NCBI GenBank assembly: GCA_029962745.1
Contig: CM057154.1
Span: 32,219,134-32,283,133 of the forward strand
Source of the DNA: Echinometra lucunter
Taxonomy: Eukaryota; Echinodermata; Echinoidea; Camarodonta; Echinometridae
Length of the DNA stretch: 64,000 nt
Direction of reading: 5' to 3'
The notes below the pieces were generated by a model, which was not told the origin of the DNA, made no database searches, and was given only the letters and a program-made list of their open reading frames with translations. Positions 24,918 through 37,970 of this stretch are shown here, one piece after another. The stretch's first letter is position 1. The number at the start of each line of letters is the position of its first letter. The translations under genes and the position numbers were made by a program.

Positions 24918-27550
24918 ACGCTATCTGTTTCATTTTTGTTTTTTAAAGTGAGTCTGCCTGTATATTTTGAAGAAGTCTTAAAAATTGATCACTGCAGTTG
25001 CATGCATGCACAGGTACATGTACATGTACTTATGAAGGGTAACCACAACAAATATCAGCCTTTCTAGAACATGAAATCAATACAGATTATCACAGACCAG
25101 TTGCTAGACAGGAAATATGAAAACTATATTTCTTCTTATTTACACAACCATCTTGTTTTGTTTGAAATTGATTGTATTTTTTGTTTGTGTTGTTGCCAGC
25201 AAACAGCTCTACTCTACAGATCTGGGTTTTCCCTTTTTCTCCCAGGCCAGTGGACACTTGCTATATCACTGAATGACGAATGACCAATAACACCTGGTCA
25301 TACTGTATATTGAGGATTATTATAATATTGGGGAAAAAAGGGGGATATAGCCCCGTTTTTACACAAGACAAGCTCTTACTGGATGCATGGAAAGTCCACT
25401 GGGTTGTTGTTACGTGACTGGAATAGGTACAAAAAGTCCAAAGTATGCCTTGCATTGGCGACAGTCAGACATCTACTCATGTAAAGCCTGCAGTATATCA
25501 AAAGCCTTTATCTAAAGCCTTGCACATCTATTAAAAGGCCTACTCCAAATTGATTACAACATCACAAGATGCCAAGCGTTTCAGAGGAGCATAGGCAGAG
25601 AGGGGATTTTCTGTTATCTGTAATGTAGGGAGTGGAAAGTGATGATAACGAAGAAGGAAATGCGAATAACATATATGGGCACACACATGTAGGTGGGTTA
25701 TGGAATTGAAAACCTGAAAGCTACTTTGTGGTTACAATCACAACCATGCTTTTTCTTGCATAATTCTGGATATTTGATATTCAACTATACATAACCCGAC
25801 TCTATCCTAGAGAAAGTTTGATAAAATTTTCTTTACAGTTTTATAAGTTAACGATTGCATTACTATAAAATTCTCAACTTCTACACTGGCTCAGAGCTAT
25901 ATATCTAACCCTAACCTTAGCATGAACTATAACCAATGTTTGATCACCAGCTCGAGCCCCCGGTTGCTAGATACCACACCAGTATTTTTTATCTAGGATG
26001 AGGAATAAGGGTCTGGTCAAATACAGGTCAACTTGAAAGTCAAGGGAACTAAAAACTTATTGTTTGCCTTGTCTGAGGAGTGAAGATAACCTGTCTAAAC
26101 ACTGGGTCAAGGCAATGTCTCAAGTCCTGATAGCCATTGGTCAAGCTCTCACATTTGCAGTCCAGCTCTCTTCCTTTGGGATTTCATCATAGAAACCTGG
26201 GATTTCTTTCTCCTCCAATCCACATCACAACTGACCATGACCGAAATAATCGCAATGCAAGTAGGCTATATCCACAAATGAGTTTTTTTCTCTCTCTTTT
26301 TAAAGGAGACGATAATTACAAAAATGTGTAAAAATCAGGGTGGAGCCTCAATCTGACCCTGAAATATCAGGTCAAACAAATTTTACCCCCAAAAATCAAA
26401 CATGGTAAGATAAAAAAAAAAACCCCAAAAACATGAATCCAGACTACTTTCATTCACCACACAAGACTGAACATAGAAGGTTCAAAATCTTGACTTGCAC
26501 TTCTAATATGTTACAAGATTCCATCAATAATATCTTAAGGACAACTGACATAACAACAGTTTTAAGCTGAAACAAACAAACAAACAAAATCCTGCCACTA
26601 TCTTACTAGTACCATATGGTTTTCCTATTTTCTTTTTTTTTTTTGGGGGGGGAGGTAAATTTTCCTTCATAGTTTTAAACATCCCCCCCCCCACCACCAC
26701 ACACACACACAAGTTATATATTCTAGATTATCTGTTCCCTGTTCCACCATTTCATGCTATTCTAGTGGGTCATAGTTTGTTATTCCGGGTCACAGAAAGG
26801 TATAGGAAGTGCAAACATATTCTCTTATTCATTTTTCCATTTAAGTTACAGATTTTAGATTATCTTTATCTGTTCCCTGTTCCCACCATTTCATGCTATT
26901 CTAGCAGGTCATAGTTTGTTATTCTGGGTCACAGAAAGGCAGGCAGTGCAAACATATTCTCTTATTCATTTTCCAATAGCAATTTGGGGAGGCCCTGTAC
27001 TTCACAGGCCTGCATGTAGTATTTTCACTAAGTTATTTTTTTTTACATTTTTTGCAGCCTGATTGGAAATTTCCAGAAAAAAAAAACCAACTCTAAAGCA
27101 ATTTATAATATTTTTGTGATAAATGGCTCAGTGAGATTTAGAATGTTTTCATTATCTGAAGATTACTAATAGTTCTACAAAAGTATGTTTTAGAGACACA
27201 TTTATAATATACAGAGTGATAAAACATCAAAGTGTATAATTTGTAGAGTTATACATGTATGAATAGATAAAATGTCAAAGGTTTATTTGCTCAACATGTT
27301 ATCAAAATTCTATACATTACACAAATACTTAAAACGACTCAGCTATGCTTCTACAGATAAAAGACAACAAAATACCTGTCAGTATAAGAGGACTTCAAAA
27401 TCAGAACTTCTATAAAAATCACTTGAAGTCATTTTTGAAAATATAATATATATATTTCCATTTTTTTTTGTTCATGTCTCATTTACAGCTGAAATATTTC
27501 TAAAAAGAGCAATTCATCTTTAATCTTAACCATTCAGCCTCCGACATACA
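24918..27550. other. No recognisable gene
   Basis: AT-rich DNA without a supported exon. It contains a duplicated segment (26726 onward) beside a (CA)n run, and a G run near 26645. Confidence 0.55.
26726..26988 (+). repeat. Tandem duplication, about 130-bp unit
   Basis: The order GATTATCT, TGTTCCCTGTTCC, ACCATTTCATGCTATTCTAG, GGTCATAGTTTGTTATTC, GGGTCACAGAAAGG and GTGCAAACATATTCTCTTAT occurs twice (from about 26726 and about 26857). A few small indels separate the copies. Confidence 0.9.
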
Positions 27551-27784
27551 CTCTAAAACTTAAAATGTTGAATCACCATTTAAAAGGGTGGAGGAGTGAC
27601 TACATTTTCAAAATGTTAGATTAACATTTCAAACATGCTGGATTCAACACTATAAAGATTAAAATCCGGCATGTAAAGTGTTGAATCCAGCATGTTCAAA
27701 GTGTTAATCTACATTGTAACATTTTGAAAATGCAGTCACTCCTCCATCCTTTTAAATGGTGATTCAGCATTTTAGTTTTTAGAG
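27551..27784. mobile_element. 234-bp hairpin MITE
   Basis: Left words CTCTAAAACTTAAAATG, GAATCACCATTTAAAAGG and GGAGGAGTGACT recur complemented in reverse order at the right. The inner words ACATGCTGGATTCAACAC and GTGTTGAATCCAGCATGT also pair. The arms cover nearly the whole element, with a loop around 27655-27675. Confidence 0.9.
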
Positions 27785-28351
27785 TTTAGAAAGTCAATGT
27801 AAATGTATTTGTGTATGTATATTTAGCCCTTTGCAATTTTTGCATACAAATAAACGATTCATTTAAAATTCCTGTCTAACAAAAATGCTTACAGAATTAT
27901 GAAGAGCAAGGGTCAACATTTTTGATAGCAGCAATTAATCATAAATGTAAATATTATTTTATGCAGAATGCAAACTTTCATTACTTTTGAAATAGCCATT
28001 TCATATTTTTGCATAAATATATAGAGCAGAAAGAGATATTAATTCATTTATAAAGAAGGCCATGTGGGTTTTCTCTGCATGGAAAGTCTCCTCTCCACAT
28101 GAGGGCAAAGCAACAATGAAAATTCAAACCACACAACAGCTAGGGGTACAGAGCATGGCCAGAGACCGCTTGACCCTTTTTCTTTCCAACCTCCTGCTCC
28201 CATTTTGGCGGGAAGTTCCAAACAAAGAAGAGGCTACCACAGCCACACCCCTCACGCTAGCTTGCCAGCACACAGTGCATGAGGTCAGTCAGTCGTCCAC
28301 TCCTATGCAAAGCATAAACAAGGCTACACATCTCTTTGTAAATGTAATGCA

Positions 28352-28352
<1 letters not shown>

Positions 28353-28383
<31 letters not shown>
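28353..28383 (+). repeat. G homopolymer, 31 bases
   Basis: The longest G run in the window. Such a tract can form G-quadruplexes and is prone to length change and assembly error. Confidence 0.9.
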
Positions 28384-28384
<1 letters not shown>

Positions 28385-30951
28385 ACCGGTAGTCTCCCAA
28401 ATAAGACCTCTTTTTCTTTTTCTTTTTTTTTTTCATACTAAGGGTAGCACACCAATGAAACCAAAAAAAAAAAAAAAAAAGTCAAAATCATGATTTTCGT
28501 TTTCTTAATCATGCAAAATTTTAGACCAACTCATATTGACGGACGGGTTGTATTTTATAAATATACACGTAAATAAATTAGCACTTTAATATTTACAATG
28601 AAATTAACAACCATGTACAAGTACTTCTGCACTCCCAAGTCTTAGACACATCTTCACAACAGATGGTCATAAAATATGAAAATAAAAAAGGTTTTGTATG
28701 TTTACACACTCTAAAATCTCAGAGAATTTACATTTCAAACATTCCCTGTCAAAACAGTAATATCGGCTCAAGACAGAGTACAAAGAGAAACAGCAAATGG
28801 CTTTTGAAGTCATATCAAAGAAATTAGTGTTCATCTAAATTTAAAGTCGTAACTGCATGCATATAAATCACGATAATGATCACCTTTATGACCTTTATTA
28901 CCAGATCTACTGGAAAAATGCATTTGTTTCTGCAGTCGAGTTTCCAGTTCTATCTTTTTGAGTTAAGTTCGTACACTGTGGCTTTGTGTCTATAGATCAA
29001 AGGGGCTCTGGGCGAATTCACCCCAGAAATGTGAAAAGAGCCCTGCAAAACTAAAAAAGAGCTCCTGAAATTCTAATAAGGTCCAATGTAAATTGTATTA
29101 CAATGTAGAAAATTCAGGCAGAAAAAAATTAAATTAATTTTTTCCCCTGATAGATCATATTTCAGCACTATCAGGTCTTTGAACGAAGACTATGCTTGCT
29201 TGTGGGTGAGGCTATCTCGAGTTATTTTTCACCAGATTTGGGTCACTGACTATCATTATTTTTCAATAATAACACATCAAACAGAATTAGAATGAGATAT
29301 GCAATTTAAGCATTTAATTAGGACTCAAGTAAGAATTTAAAACAAATTAAATGGGGTAAGGATGGAACTTAGTTCTCTTTTTCTGTGAAAATTCTAGAAA
29401 GAAAGGTGATAAAAAACTACTATAAAATAGAACTCTTCTTCTCTATAATTATTTTATCCATTAGTGTTGTATAGGCACATAATATACATGTACATGTAAT
29501 TACTTTAATCATCAAGTCTAGAAGCTCACTTTGATAAAAATGATGAATTCACAAAGACAATAGCATTCCCCTGCATTTTCAACGTTTATTTATATGCTTA
29601 ATTTGTAAAATTTCACTGTGACAATTTATTCTTATGTTATGATTATGTAATTATTTTGTATATACAATTATGTATATTATACAACCATGTATGTTATTTT
29701 GAGTAGAAAATTATGTATGTTATATCGGAATTGAAAATGGAAAAAATAAATGAAATGAAAATAATGTTCAAGTCAGGGGAACATTAATTTCATCACTATT
29801 CAAAAAGTAGAATACAAGTATATTTGCCTATCAATAAATAAAGAATGCCTATTTGGTATAGATGAATTTTCATGTTAACGATTAAATGGGCAAATGAAAT
29901 AACCACATTTTACAAGAGCTACTTTGAAAGATGTATGAACAACAAATTATTAGATTTACAAGGCATTAAATCTTACGGGGATTTTCATATACTATGAACC
30001 TCCTCCAATTGGCCAAATGATTTCACATTAAGAGGTATTCCTAATGTACTGTATGCAAACTTTTCAAAGGCTATTCATACAGCACCAGGAATCTCAACCA
30101 GTCTAGTAGATTCACAAATGTTTGACATAAATGTAGTCAAATAGGGTTAACAACGATTCTGGGGGCCTTTTTCCTATTTTCAAGGGGTTCTGTGCACTGT
30201 TTGGGGAAAATATTAAACTGGAGTTGTAGACAGCATGAAATAATATCACATGTACTCTATACTTTCCTGCATGTTGCCCATTTCCCATGGACTAACACAA
30301 CACACCTCCAGTTTAAAGGACCTTTAATGGCGTCTTTTGGAGGATCCCAACCAAGTACAAAGTATCCAAACCAAAATAACGTAAGGATTCAGAGCTCCAG
30401 TGAACAAATCTCAAAATCTTCAAGGTTTATTATTTCTTTAATAATGTAGCCTATTCCTCTAGTACACTATACTCTGTTGAGTCTGCTCTGTTGTTCCTCA
30501 TTAAATCTGCTGCATCATTCAAGACATTTCCCTACCCTGACCTATCTGTGAACTCCATGATGATGCATAATGCTATCTGCTCTAGGCCTATATGGATTAG
30601 CTGCACAGGTCTATAATACCCTGAAAATTCCCAGTCACAGCTCTTTAAAAAAAAAAATTCAAGTGACATGAATATGAACTTGCACACATGTTTATCTAGA
30701 AAAATTCTTTCGGGCACAGACACTGTACCATACTATAGGCCTCTATACGTACACGTATTTGGGACGGATGAAGGTGGAAAGAATTCTTTTTAAATTCTGG
30801 GTTTTTTAAAGCTAAATTGTAACCAAACTAAAGCATATTTTCTGATTTACTTGACAGAAATCAAACAGTTGAAGAAAAATGAATTAAGAGTATTAAAGAC
30901 AAAGAGAGAGAGAGGGAATTGGAAAGGATCATGGAGCAGCGATAAATGTAC

Positions 30952-30978
30952 GGGGGGGGGGGGGGGGGGGGGGGGGGG
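30952..30978 (+). repeat. G homopolymer, 27 bases
   Basis: Uninterrupted G run following an AGAGAGAG tract on the plus strand. Confidence 0.9.
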
Positions 30979-33388
30979 TTACAAAAAAAGCAGGCCTAGC
31001 CTTCCAGTAGTCTATAGGCTAGATGCATTCTAAATTATCTCCCTTTATGGGAGGGGAAAAGAAAGAAAGAGGGAAGTTAATCTGCAAAGTAAAGATTTTC
31101 AAACAAATACCACCATCACCAGCATTTATTCATTCTACATTTTGTCAAATTTACAGTATTTTAGTCATTAGAGCATACAAATTGGTAGTAAGGTATAGAT
31201 TGGACAAACACCACGCTCAATCAATCTACTTCTGAAAGGTCACTGCATGGGGAATGAGGCTCTTTCTTCTGCAGGCAGCATGGCATGTATAAATGAACCA
31301 AGATGGGAACATGCACGTAGGTATGCATGATATTTAAGCATGAACACTACGCATGTGTATAGTCATGTACAGCAAGCATGATACTATGCAGGCAGAAAAT
31401 GTTAAACTTGATGTTGACTTCAAACCATTTATTCAGTCATTGTTATAATTGTCATCCTGACAATCATCAGTCTTTGAACTGCCTTGGTTAGCATTTTTTA
31501 ATAAAGTGGAAATTCTATTCAAAATTCCATAGAACCTACACTACAAGAGGAGCTACATGTATGCATTTTAATGCTATTTCAACATGTACACTGTGCACTT
31601 TCAGTATAATGTACATACACCATAGCAAAATGTGGGATGATGTTGCACAAATAAATCTAATTTCATATACTGGCATAATGTGTTAATCGGTCTACACGTA
31701 CATGCACACGTAGGTACATAATTACTGAAACTACATATGAAAACCGGAAAGTAAAAGAGGAATTGATCAAAAAAACAAAACAAAACAAAAACTACACAAA
31801 AATATGTAAGTTATCAGTGCTCAACACACACAGTACATGTACATGTACATGTACGTATACATGTATATACAGAGTAATAAATCTTTCAGTTACACACTGT
31901 AGGCCTACATATACAGCGGAATATATGAATACATGTACTTCCATGCACTTCACAATCATACAAATCTAAACATTTTTATCAGCAACAAGTACAATAAGAA
32001 AACAAAGAAGAAATAAGCTGGTAACAAAATAGTACTGTCTTCCACATTTCCACTCTTCCTCAAGTTTAGAAAATACATGTACAGTGTATACATAACAGAG
32101 CAATGCCATTATTGTGCATGTATACATGGGCGATGTCTACATGCAGCCATACTTACTACATGTGCATTTTTATTCATTGAATATGAATTTAATGCTAACA
32201 AACTGTGCAACAGCATTAGTATTAGCATGCTGATAGGTAATAGTTTTCCCTTTGCTACAAATCCTAAAGCTCCATAAGAAAAGAAAAAAAGGGGGGGGGG
32301 GGGGGGAAAACAATGCTTTTCCTCTATTTTTGTGTGTGTTTCTTTTTTTAATGTAAAATGGATTTAAAATAATCCCTAAATGCCCATGGAAATAATGTAA
32401 AACTGTAGTTGCAGAAGTAATATACCATGTTGTAAGCAGATAGCTACAATGTAGCCTACTTACGCAACCTGTACATCAGGGTAAAAAATACCAGATGGCG
32501 ATACGCCGTCCGTAGAGCTTAAATAGCCCCCTACAATCCTTAAAACCCCAATTCTTTGGGGCAACCATTTTTTCCAGAGTTGCCCTCGCTTCAGCTCTAG
32601 AAAATAAGCAATAAATTCACAAAGAGTGATCCAGGAGCAGCAGAATTAACATATATGGAGACAATTCGGATTCAACATAGCTCCCGTTGGCCTAGAGACA
32701 GCTCCTGTAAAGTTGTCCATTGGAGCCATTTTTTTTTTTTCAAAGAATAGCTCAAGTAGAATTTTTTTTTTCAAACCCTGCTGTACATATCATTGAAAAT
32801 CTTCAGAGGAGGATATGTCTGCTACACAATGACACATAGGATCAACACCAATTCATCTGAATCCTGAATACTGAATTCACATTTTGGGATGACAATTGCA
32901 GGTTAAGGATAGTTAAAGCTACAGAACAATCCCGAAAGAACCCCCTTCATTTACATAAGTCTTCCACCCCCCCCCCCCCTTCCAAATCTAGAACGTTCAT
33001 CAAAGCCTAGACCACCATGTAATTTGAAGGGGGTGTTACTCAACAGAGGGCGCTAGATACAAATTTGCAGTAACTTGATTGAGCATGTCTAATGCTATTC
33101 CCAGTTCAGAGAAGCTCTACTGCTTGCTGCTCAACCTATACATGACCTCACCCTATATACCCTATTGCATAGTTGTTACCAAATAGCTCACAAAGACAAT
33201 TTTTAAACTGATTAAAGGGTGCCTGTATTGCATTTTCAAATAACACTTAAAATGATCCCCATGAGAACTCTTCATTTCTCTTCAGTCCTGTAGCAATGGT
33301 CAAAATACACTAATATTTTTTTCTCTTTTTTCTTAAGAGCATAAATTAGCAAAATCATATAAACCATGCTAAAACAGGTTTATAGCCA

Positions 33389-33778
33389 CTTGGTCTAATA
33401 CCAGTTGGTCTAATTCCCAGTTGGTCTAATTCCCAGGTCGTCTAGCACCACTACGGCTAAACCCATTTGTTCTAATTGCTGTTTGGTCTAATCATCACTC
33501 TGTCTAATACCCCATTGGGCCAATTGTCATTTTGTCCAATGATCAATTGGTCTAATTCCCACTTTGTCTCCTTAATTTTCCTCATTTCGTCTAATGACCA
33601 TTTGGTCTATTACCAGTTCATCTACATGTAATCAGATAGACGAGGTGGTGTTAGACCAAGTGGGTATTAGAAGAAATGGGCACAGCCTAACTAGAAATTA
33701 GACAAAATTGTACATGGGCTAAGTGGCAATTAAACCAAATGGTTATTAGACAAACTGGTTGTAGACAAAATAGTCACT
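33389..33778. repeat. Degenerate TTGGTCTAAT minisatellite with a strand switch
   Basis: From 33389 to about 33630 the word TTGGTCTAAT or a one- to two-base variant recurs about every 17-25 bases (CAGTTGGTCTAATTCC, CATTTGGTCTAT and so on). From about 33640 to 33778 the same unit appears on the other strand (TTAGACCAA, ATTAGACAAA, GTAGACAAA). The block is therefore two head-to-head arrays able to fold as a large imperfect hairpin. It is not a CRISPR array: units are degenerate and contiguous, without spacers. Confidence 0.9.
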
Positions 33779-36700
33779 CGCAGGTTCTTTAATAGCTTGA
33801 ATATTTGAAGTCAAGGCTAAGAAAGTCCCTTATTTCACAATTCAAAATCTGGTCACCATGAGGTTAATGTCCTTGAGCAATTAGATGTAATCCTACAGCA
33901 AACATTTCAGTCATTCACAAAAATAAATGTCTTCAGTCTCTTCTAGGAAGGAAATATTGCTTTCCTTCTCAAATTCATAAAGTATATACATGTGCACTTT
34001 TAATTTATACTTTTAAAAATTCAAAATTCATAGGAAACAACATCAACCAGTATGTAATGCCTGGTTGCTTAGTAGTAGGTGACTCACTGAAACCGTTGGA
34101 ATCTAAATAATGACTACCGGTATTTCTCCTCATACCTTCCTCTCTTTCTCCTTCTCTTACTTCTCCTTTATTCAGTTTATAGCAGATTCTTGCACATGGC
34201 TCAGCACAAGGGGGAAAACTCATACTGATGGGTTGATTAAACTGCATGCATATAACTTTTCTGACGAAAGCAATACTTAATCCAACTCCGAGGGATTGGA
34301 AGCACTGACAGTTTCGGGAGAGCCCTCAAAATTATTTGTTTTCAAGAATTTAGTGCGTTGTCATGCAGTATTTCAAACTCATACATGCTCGTTTTTCTTT
34401 GAATGTAAGTTTATAGTACATAGCATAATAATTCATTAATTATTTTCTGTCCTTGTTACTCTCTTTTTGACATATATTGCATATTTACTATGATATTCAT
34501 ATTTTGTTTTATGCACTTTTCCATCAATAATTGTAAAGCGCATAGAGAACTATTCCAGTTATTATGCGCTTAATAAGTATTCTCTATTCTTTATTAATCC
34601 ATGATTTCACAAATTCTACAAAGAATTATTCCAAATGACAGCTACTGAAGGGAAAGAAAAAATTAAGACTGCTAATCGGTATAGGAAGAAAATTATTTGT
34701 GTATGTACATGTATTAAGACATAAAAATAGCCCCTAATAACTTTACCCCACGCTCTACTGGTTAGCGGTTAACTAGTTTGAAGAAGAAAAGGATTACATA
34801 ATACCCTCAATCTGCGGCACCCAATAGGCATGCGGTGCAGACTCTGCATTTATTCATGTGTGCACGTTCAGTCCTTTCCGAAATGCGATGTAGTGGAATT
34901 ATCGCGATCACATATCGGTCTGTCATCTGCTACAATCTTTTTTTTCCTCGCTCAGCTGGGTAGTTTCACAGAAGTTTCTAAAGACCCTATGTTTTCGCTA
35001 CTAGTCGGTTCCTAAGACCCCTATATTAGGGTTGGCTGAGGCTGAGTGAGGTGAGGCACACCACCGTCAAAATAAAACTTGGATGCCCCCCCCCCCCCCC
35101 CCCCCCCGCGGTAATTCTGAAGAAATTTACACCCCTCCAACCCTAACCCTTATCCTAAACCCTATTCTAACTCTAACCCTAAATTTGAGGGACATATGGA
35201 GGGGGGCATTAACTTCTTCAGTATTGCCCGTGGCTGGTGAGTTTTTAAGAAAAATTGTTAAAAGTTAGAGGCGGTTTTCGGCCACTTCAGCATTTTTTGT
35301 AGATTTTAACTTAGCAAATTAAATAACGAAAATAGTCTGATTTTGGTATCAAAAGTTCATAGACTACAAATACTTCCTTATAATATAAGATAGGCGACTT
35401 ACTATGGTAAAAGTTATTTCCATTGCAACAGGAATTTTTTTTTATAAAACTTAAAATGGAGAGAGTATTTGGCCACCTTAACAATCTAAGCTCATTCCTT
35501 AACAATATTTCAACTAGAGAGTTAATCTCTAATTTACCTTAATTTGCATTCTCACTGAAATCATTATATAACATAAGATGGCTACTTGTGATAGTTATGT
35601 CAACTTTCATTCTTTATTTGCCCATTGACCACTTTCTGAGACATTTACTTTTACCTTCCATTTTGGTCAATAAAATCCTGTGTGTGCACATGTGAAAAAC
35701 TTGATTAACATGTGTTTTGCACTGGGTGGCTGAAAACTCCCTCCTGTGATAGAAAATTGAAATTTTTGTGAAAGACGTTCAGAGGGTTACAAGTTATTTG
35801 GAATTTTTTATATGACTGATGACTGTGATTCTAGGGATTCTGTGTACAAAAAAAAATGAACGTACATGTAAATGTAATAATTTCAACAGCGAGGGCCTTT
35901 GAAGTAGGGCCATGTTGTCTTAGCTGTGTGCCTAAGAAAGTGCCATTTTGGAAATGTTGTCCAAAATATCAACTTATAAACCAAAACTGTGAAACAACAA
36001 AGTGATGTCATGACACCAAACCTGTGCAGCTATGTCTTATGGTACATACAGCTTGATATGTAATGTAAACTGATAAAAATTTTCCAGCTCTCTTCTCTGC
36101 CTCTCATACTGTACTAGCTGCTAAATCAACTTATAAACTCTTGCTCTCCAACAGTATACACAGCCTACAGTAGAGCAAGAAAGTAAGGTCTGGACTAGAT
36201 GAGATCATGAGCTGCACTAGCTATACACAGCGCTGTTGCGTTGCGACAGCGCTGTACAAGCAGGCAGAGGCAAATCTTGCGAATTCACAACAAAAAGTGC
36301 GACTACGTGATGAAGCTGAATTCTCAGCTACAAAAATGACATTATCTTAAAACTGAATATTTGATTGATGATTTTTTACTTCTTATATTTATTTTGACAA
36401 CTTACAACTTACCAAAAAACGATGATTTATTGCTTCATGTGCACTCGGAAATTCTGTTCTCTCCACTGAGGGTCAACCGGAAGTTTGACCTCTCGTACAT
36501 AAAGTCTATGTATGCAAAGCAAGGTTACTTTCCGGGATACCGAACAGGTTCGCAAAGATTTTGCAAGCGTCCTTGTCCAACACCATGCTCCAGCTTGAGT
36601 TGCACTGACTTTACTCACATAAATTCAAGTTGAACAGAACAGAACAGAACAGAACAGAACATACGTGATATCATCAATCAAAATCCAATCAGAAACATAC

Positions 36701-36802
36701 ATGTAGAAAATGGTAATACCGTTAAGTTATTAGTCAAAATCATGGAATAACCCAGGGGAAAAGAAGAACCAACAGACAACATGGAAGAATGATCGTGAGG
36801 TG
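33779..36802. other. No recognisable gene; C run and telomere-like tract
   Basis: AT-rich DNA. It holds the C run and CCCTAA-like tract at 35086 and a GAACA pentamer array at 36632-36660. There is also a GC-richer patch (36200-36640) with the palindrome CAGCGCTGT/ACAGCGCTG and a short minus-strand ATG frame that I could not connect to any gene. Confidence 0.5.
35086..35190 (+). repeat. C homopolymer plus degenerate CCCTAA tract
   Basis: A 22-base C run (35086-35107) is followed at about 35135-35190 by degenerate copies of CCCTAA (AACCCTAACCCTTATCC, CTAACTCTAACCCTAAA). This resembles an interstitial telomere-like repeat. Only about seven partial units remain. Confidence 0.75.
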
Positions 36803-37477
36803 TTAAAGGAGAAGTCTAGGCGATTTCTGTAAGCATGGATCATAAAGAGAAAAAATTCAGCAGCTAGAAAATGTCTTACTTTACCCGAACATACCCTCGG
36901 ATTACTGAGTAATCAACAATTAACTTGTATCAACAGTAGTTCTAGTACGAGCCCATTTTCATCCACAATACAGTTCGCACCCAGGCGCAGTGACGTAGCT
37001 AATGCACTGCAGGCAGGCCAGGCGACGCAAGCGATATGCGTGTACGACATTCCGGCCCTAAGTGGTCTTTGCACACTTTCTTTAACTTCGAAAATTTCTA
37101 AGTTATGAAATCGAATTTGTCCTTTCTAATATCATTAATCCATCAGGCACATCTCTCCCTGTCCGTCAGGGGATTTGGGATTGCAAAAAAACTTCTCTTT
37201 GGAACAGAACTGGTGTGATTTGTACACCCAAAAGCTGGACATATCAGCATTTTGCATAGAGAATGTGCAGAGAATAAGTGCGCGTGCAGAGAATAAGTGC
37301 GCATGCACAGTGCAACTGTATCACCTACGTCACACGACCAATGACCATATTTGGGTTTCGGTGGGAAATTCAATTATTTGGAGTAAGAAAGCCAACACTT
37401 AATCAGTATTTAAAAATCACAGAAATCACTTTGATACATGACAGTAGCACTGTCTGTTAGCTGGACTTCTCCTTTAA
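36803..37477. mobile_element. TTAA-flanked element, family 2
   Basis: The element is bounded by TTAA at 36803-36806 and 37474-37477. Terminal inverted words are AGGAGAAGTC at the left and GACTTCTCCT at the right. It spans 675 bp. A GC-rich core near 37270-37330 contains repeated AGAATAAGTGCGC words. Its terminus resembles AAAGGAGAATGCAACCC at 46074, probably a fragment of a related element. No transposase is seen. Confidence 0.75.
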
Positions 37478-37580
37478 GCATATAAATGAGAATTAAACAA
37501 TAAAATAATGTGAAGTTGAAGTGGAATGAAGAGGGGCCTGACGTGCTCAGTATGCGAGGTGGAAAAGCATGGAAGAAAGC

Positions 37581-37732
37581 AGGGCCCTGTCTTACAAAGA
37601 GTTGCGATTGATTCAAATCGATCGCAACTTTGAGATTGATCTCAACTCCTATCTTTTAAGTACACGGTTCAGATCAATCTCAAAGTTGCAATCTTTTTGG
37701 ATCAATCGCAACTCTTTGTAAGACGGTGCCCT
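37581..37732. mobile_element. 152-bp hairpin MITE
   Basis: CTTACAAAGAGTTGCGATTG at the left and CAATCGCAACTCTTTGTAAG at the right are exact reverse complements. The inner CAACTTTGAGATTGATCT and AGATCAATCTCAAAGTTG also pair. Ends are AGGGCCCTG and GGTGCCCT. Confidence 0.92.
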
Positions 37733-37970
37733 GCTGGATGTAGTAATGGAAATGAGTGACATGCACAACATATAAAGGTGGAGAGGGGAATGGATAATCA
37801 CGTGCTGAAATGTATTATGCAAGAAATTGTAAATCACAGAGTATGGAAAGCAAAATATCAAGTTATCAAATAAAGTAAATATTGCAAAATATCACTGTTA
37901 CAGTAATCTATTTGATTTTGAGGACTCATCATCATCATCATCATCTGATACAAGATAAAGGCGGTGGGCT

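Larger units (their letters stand above)
27785..33388. other. No recognisable gene
   Basis: 5.6 kb of AT-rich DNA. The 143-codon frame at 28062 is kept open by a 31-base G run translated as glycine, so I do not accept it as a gene. ACATGTAC-type palindromic words cluster near 31835-31870. Confidence 0.55.

Noticed and set aside
28062..28493. 143-codon plus-strand frame
   Set aside because: Kept open by a 31-base G run read as glycine and an A run read as lysine. There is no recognisable domain.
33389..33778. CRISPR-like spaced repeats
   Set aside because: Units are degenerate, contiguous and on both strands, without unique spacers. The genome is eukaryotic.
36427..36618. Possible first exon of a minus-strand gene (ATG frame near 36600, GGTAAG near 36415)
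   Set aside because: The ATG frame stops after 26 codons, before the donor, and other frames are open. No downstream exon is seen.
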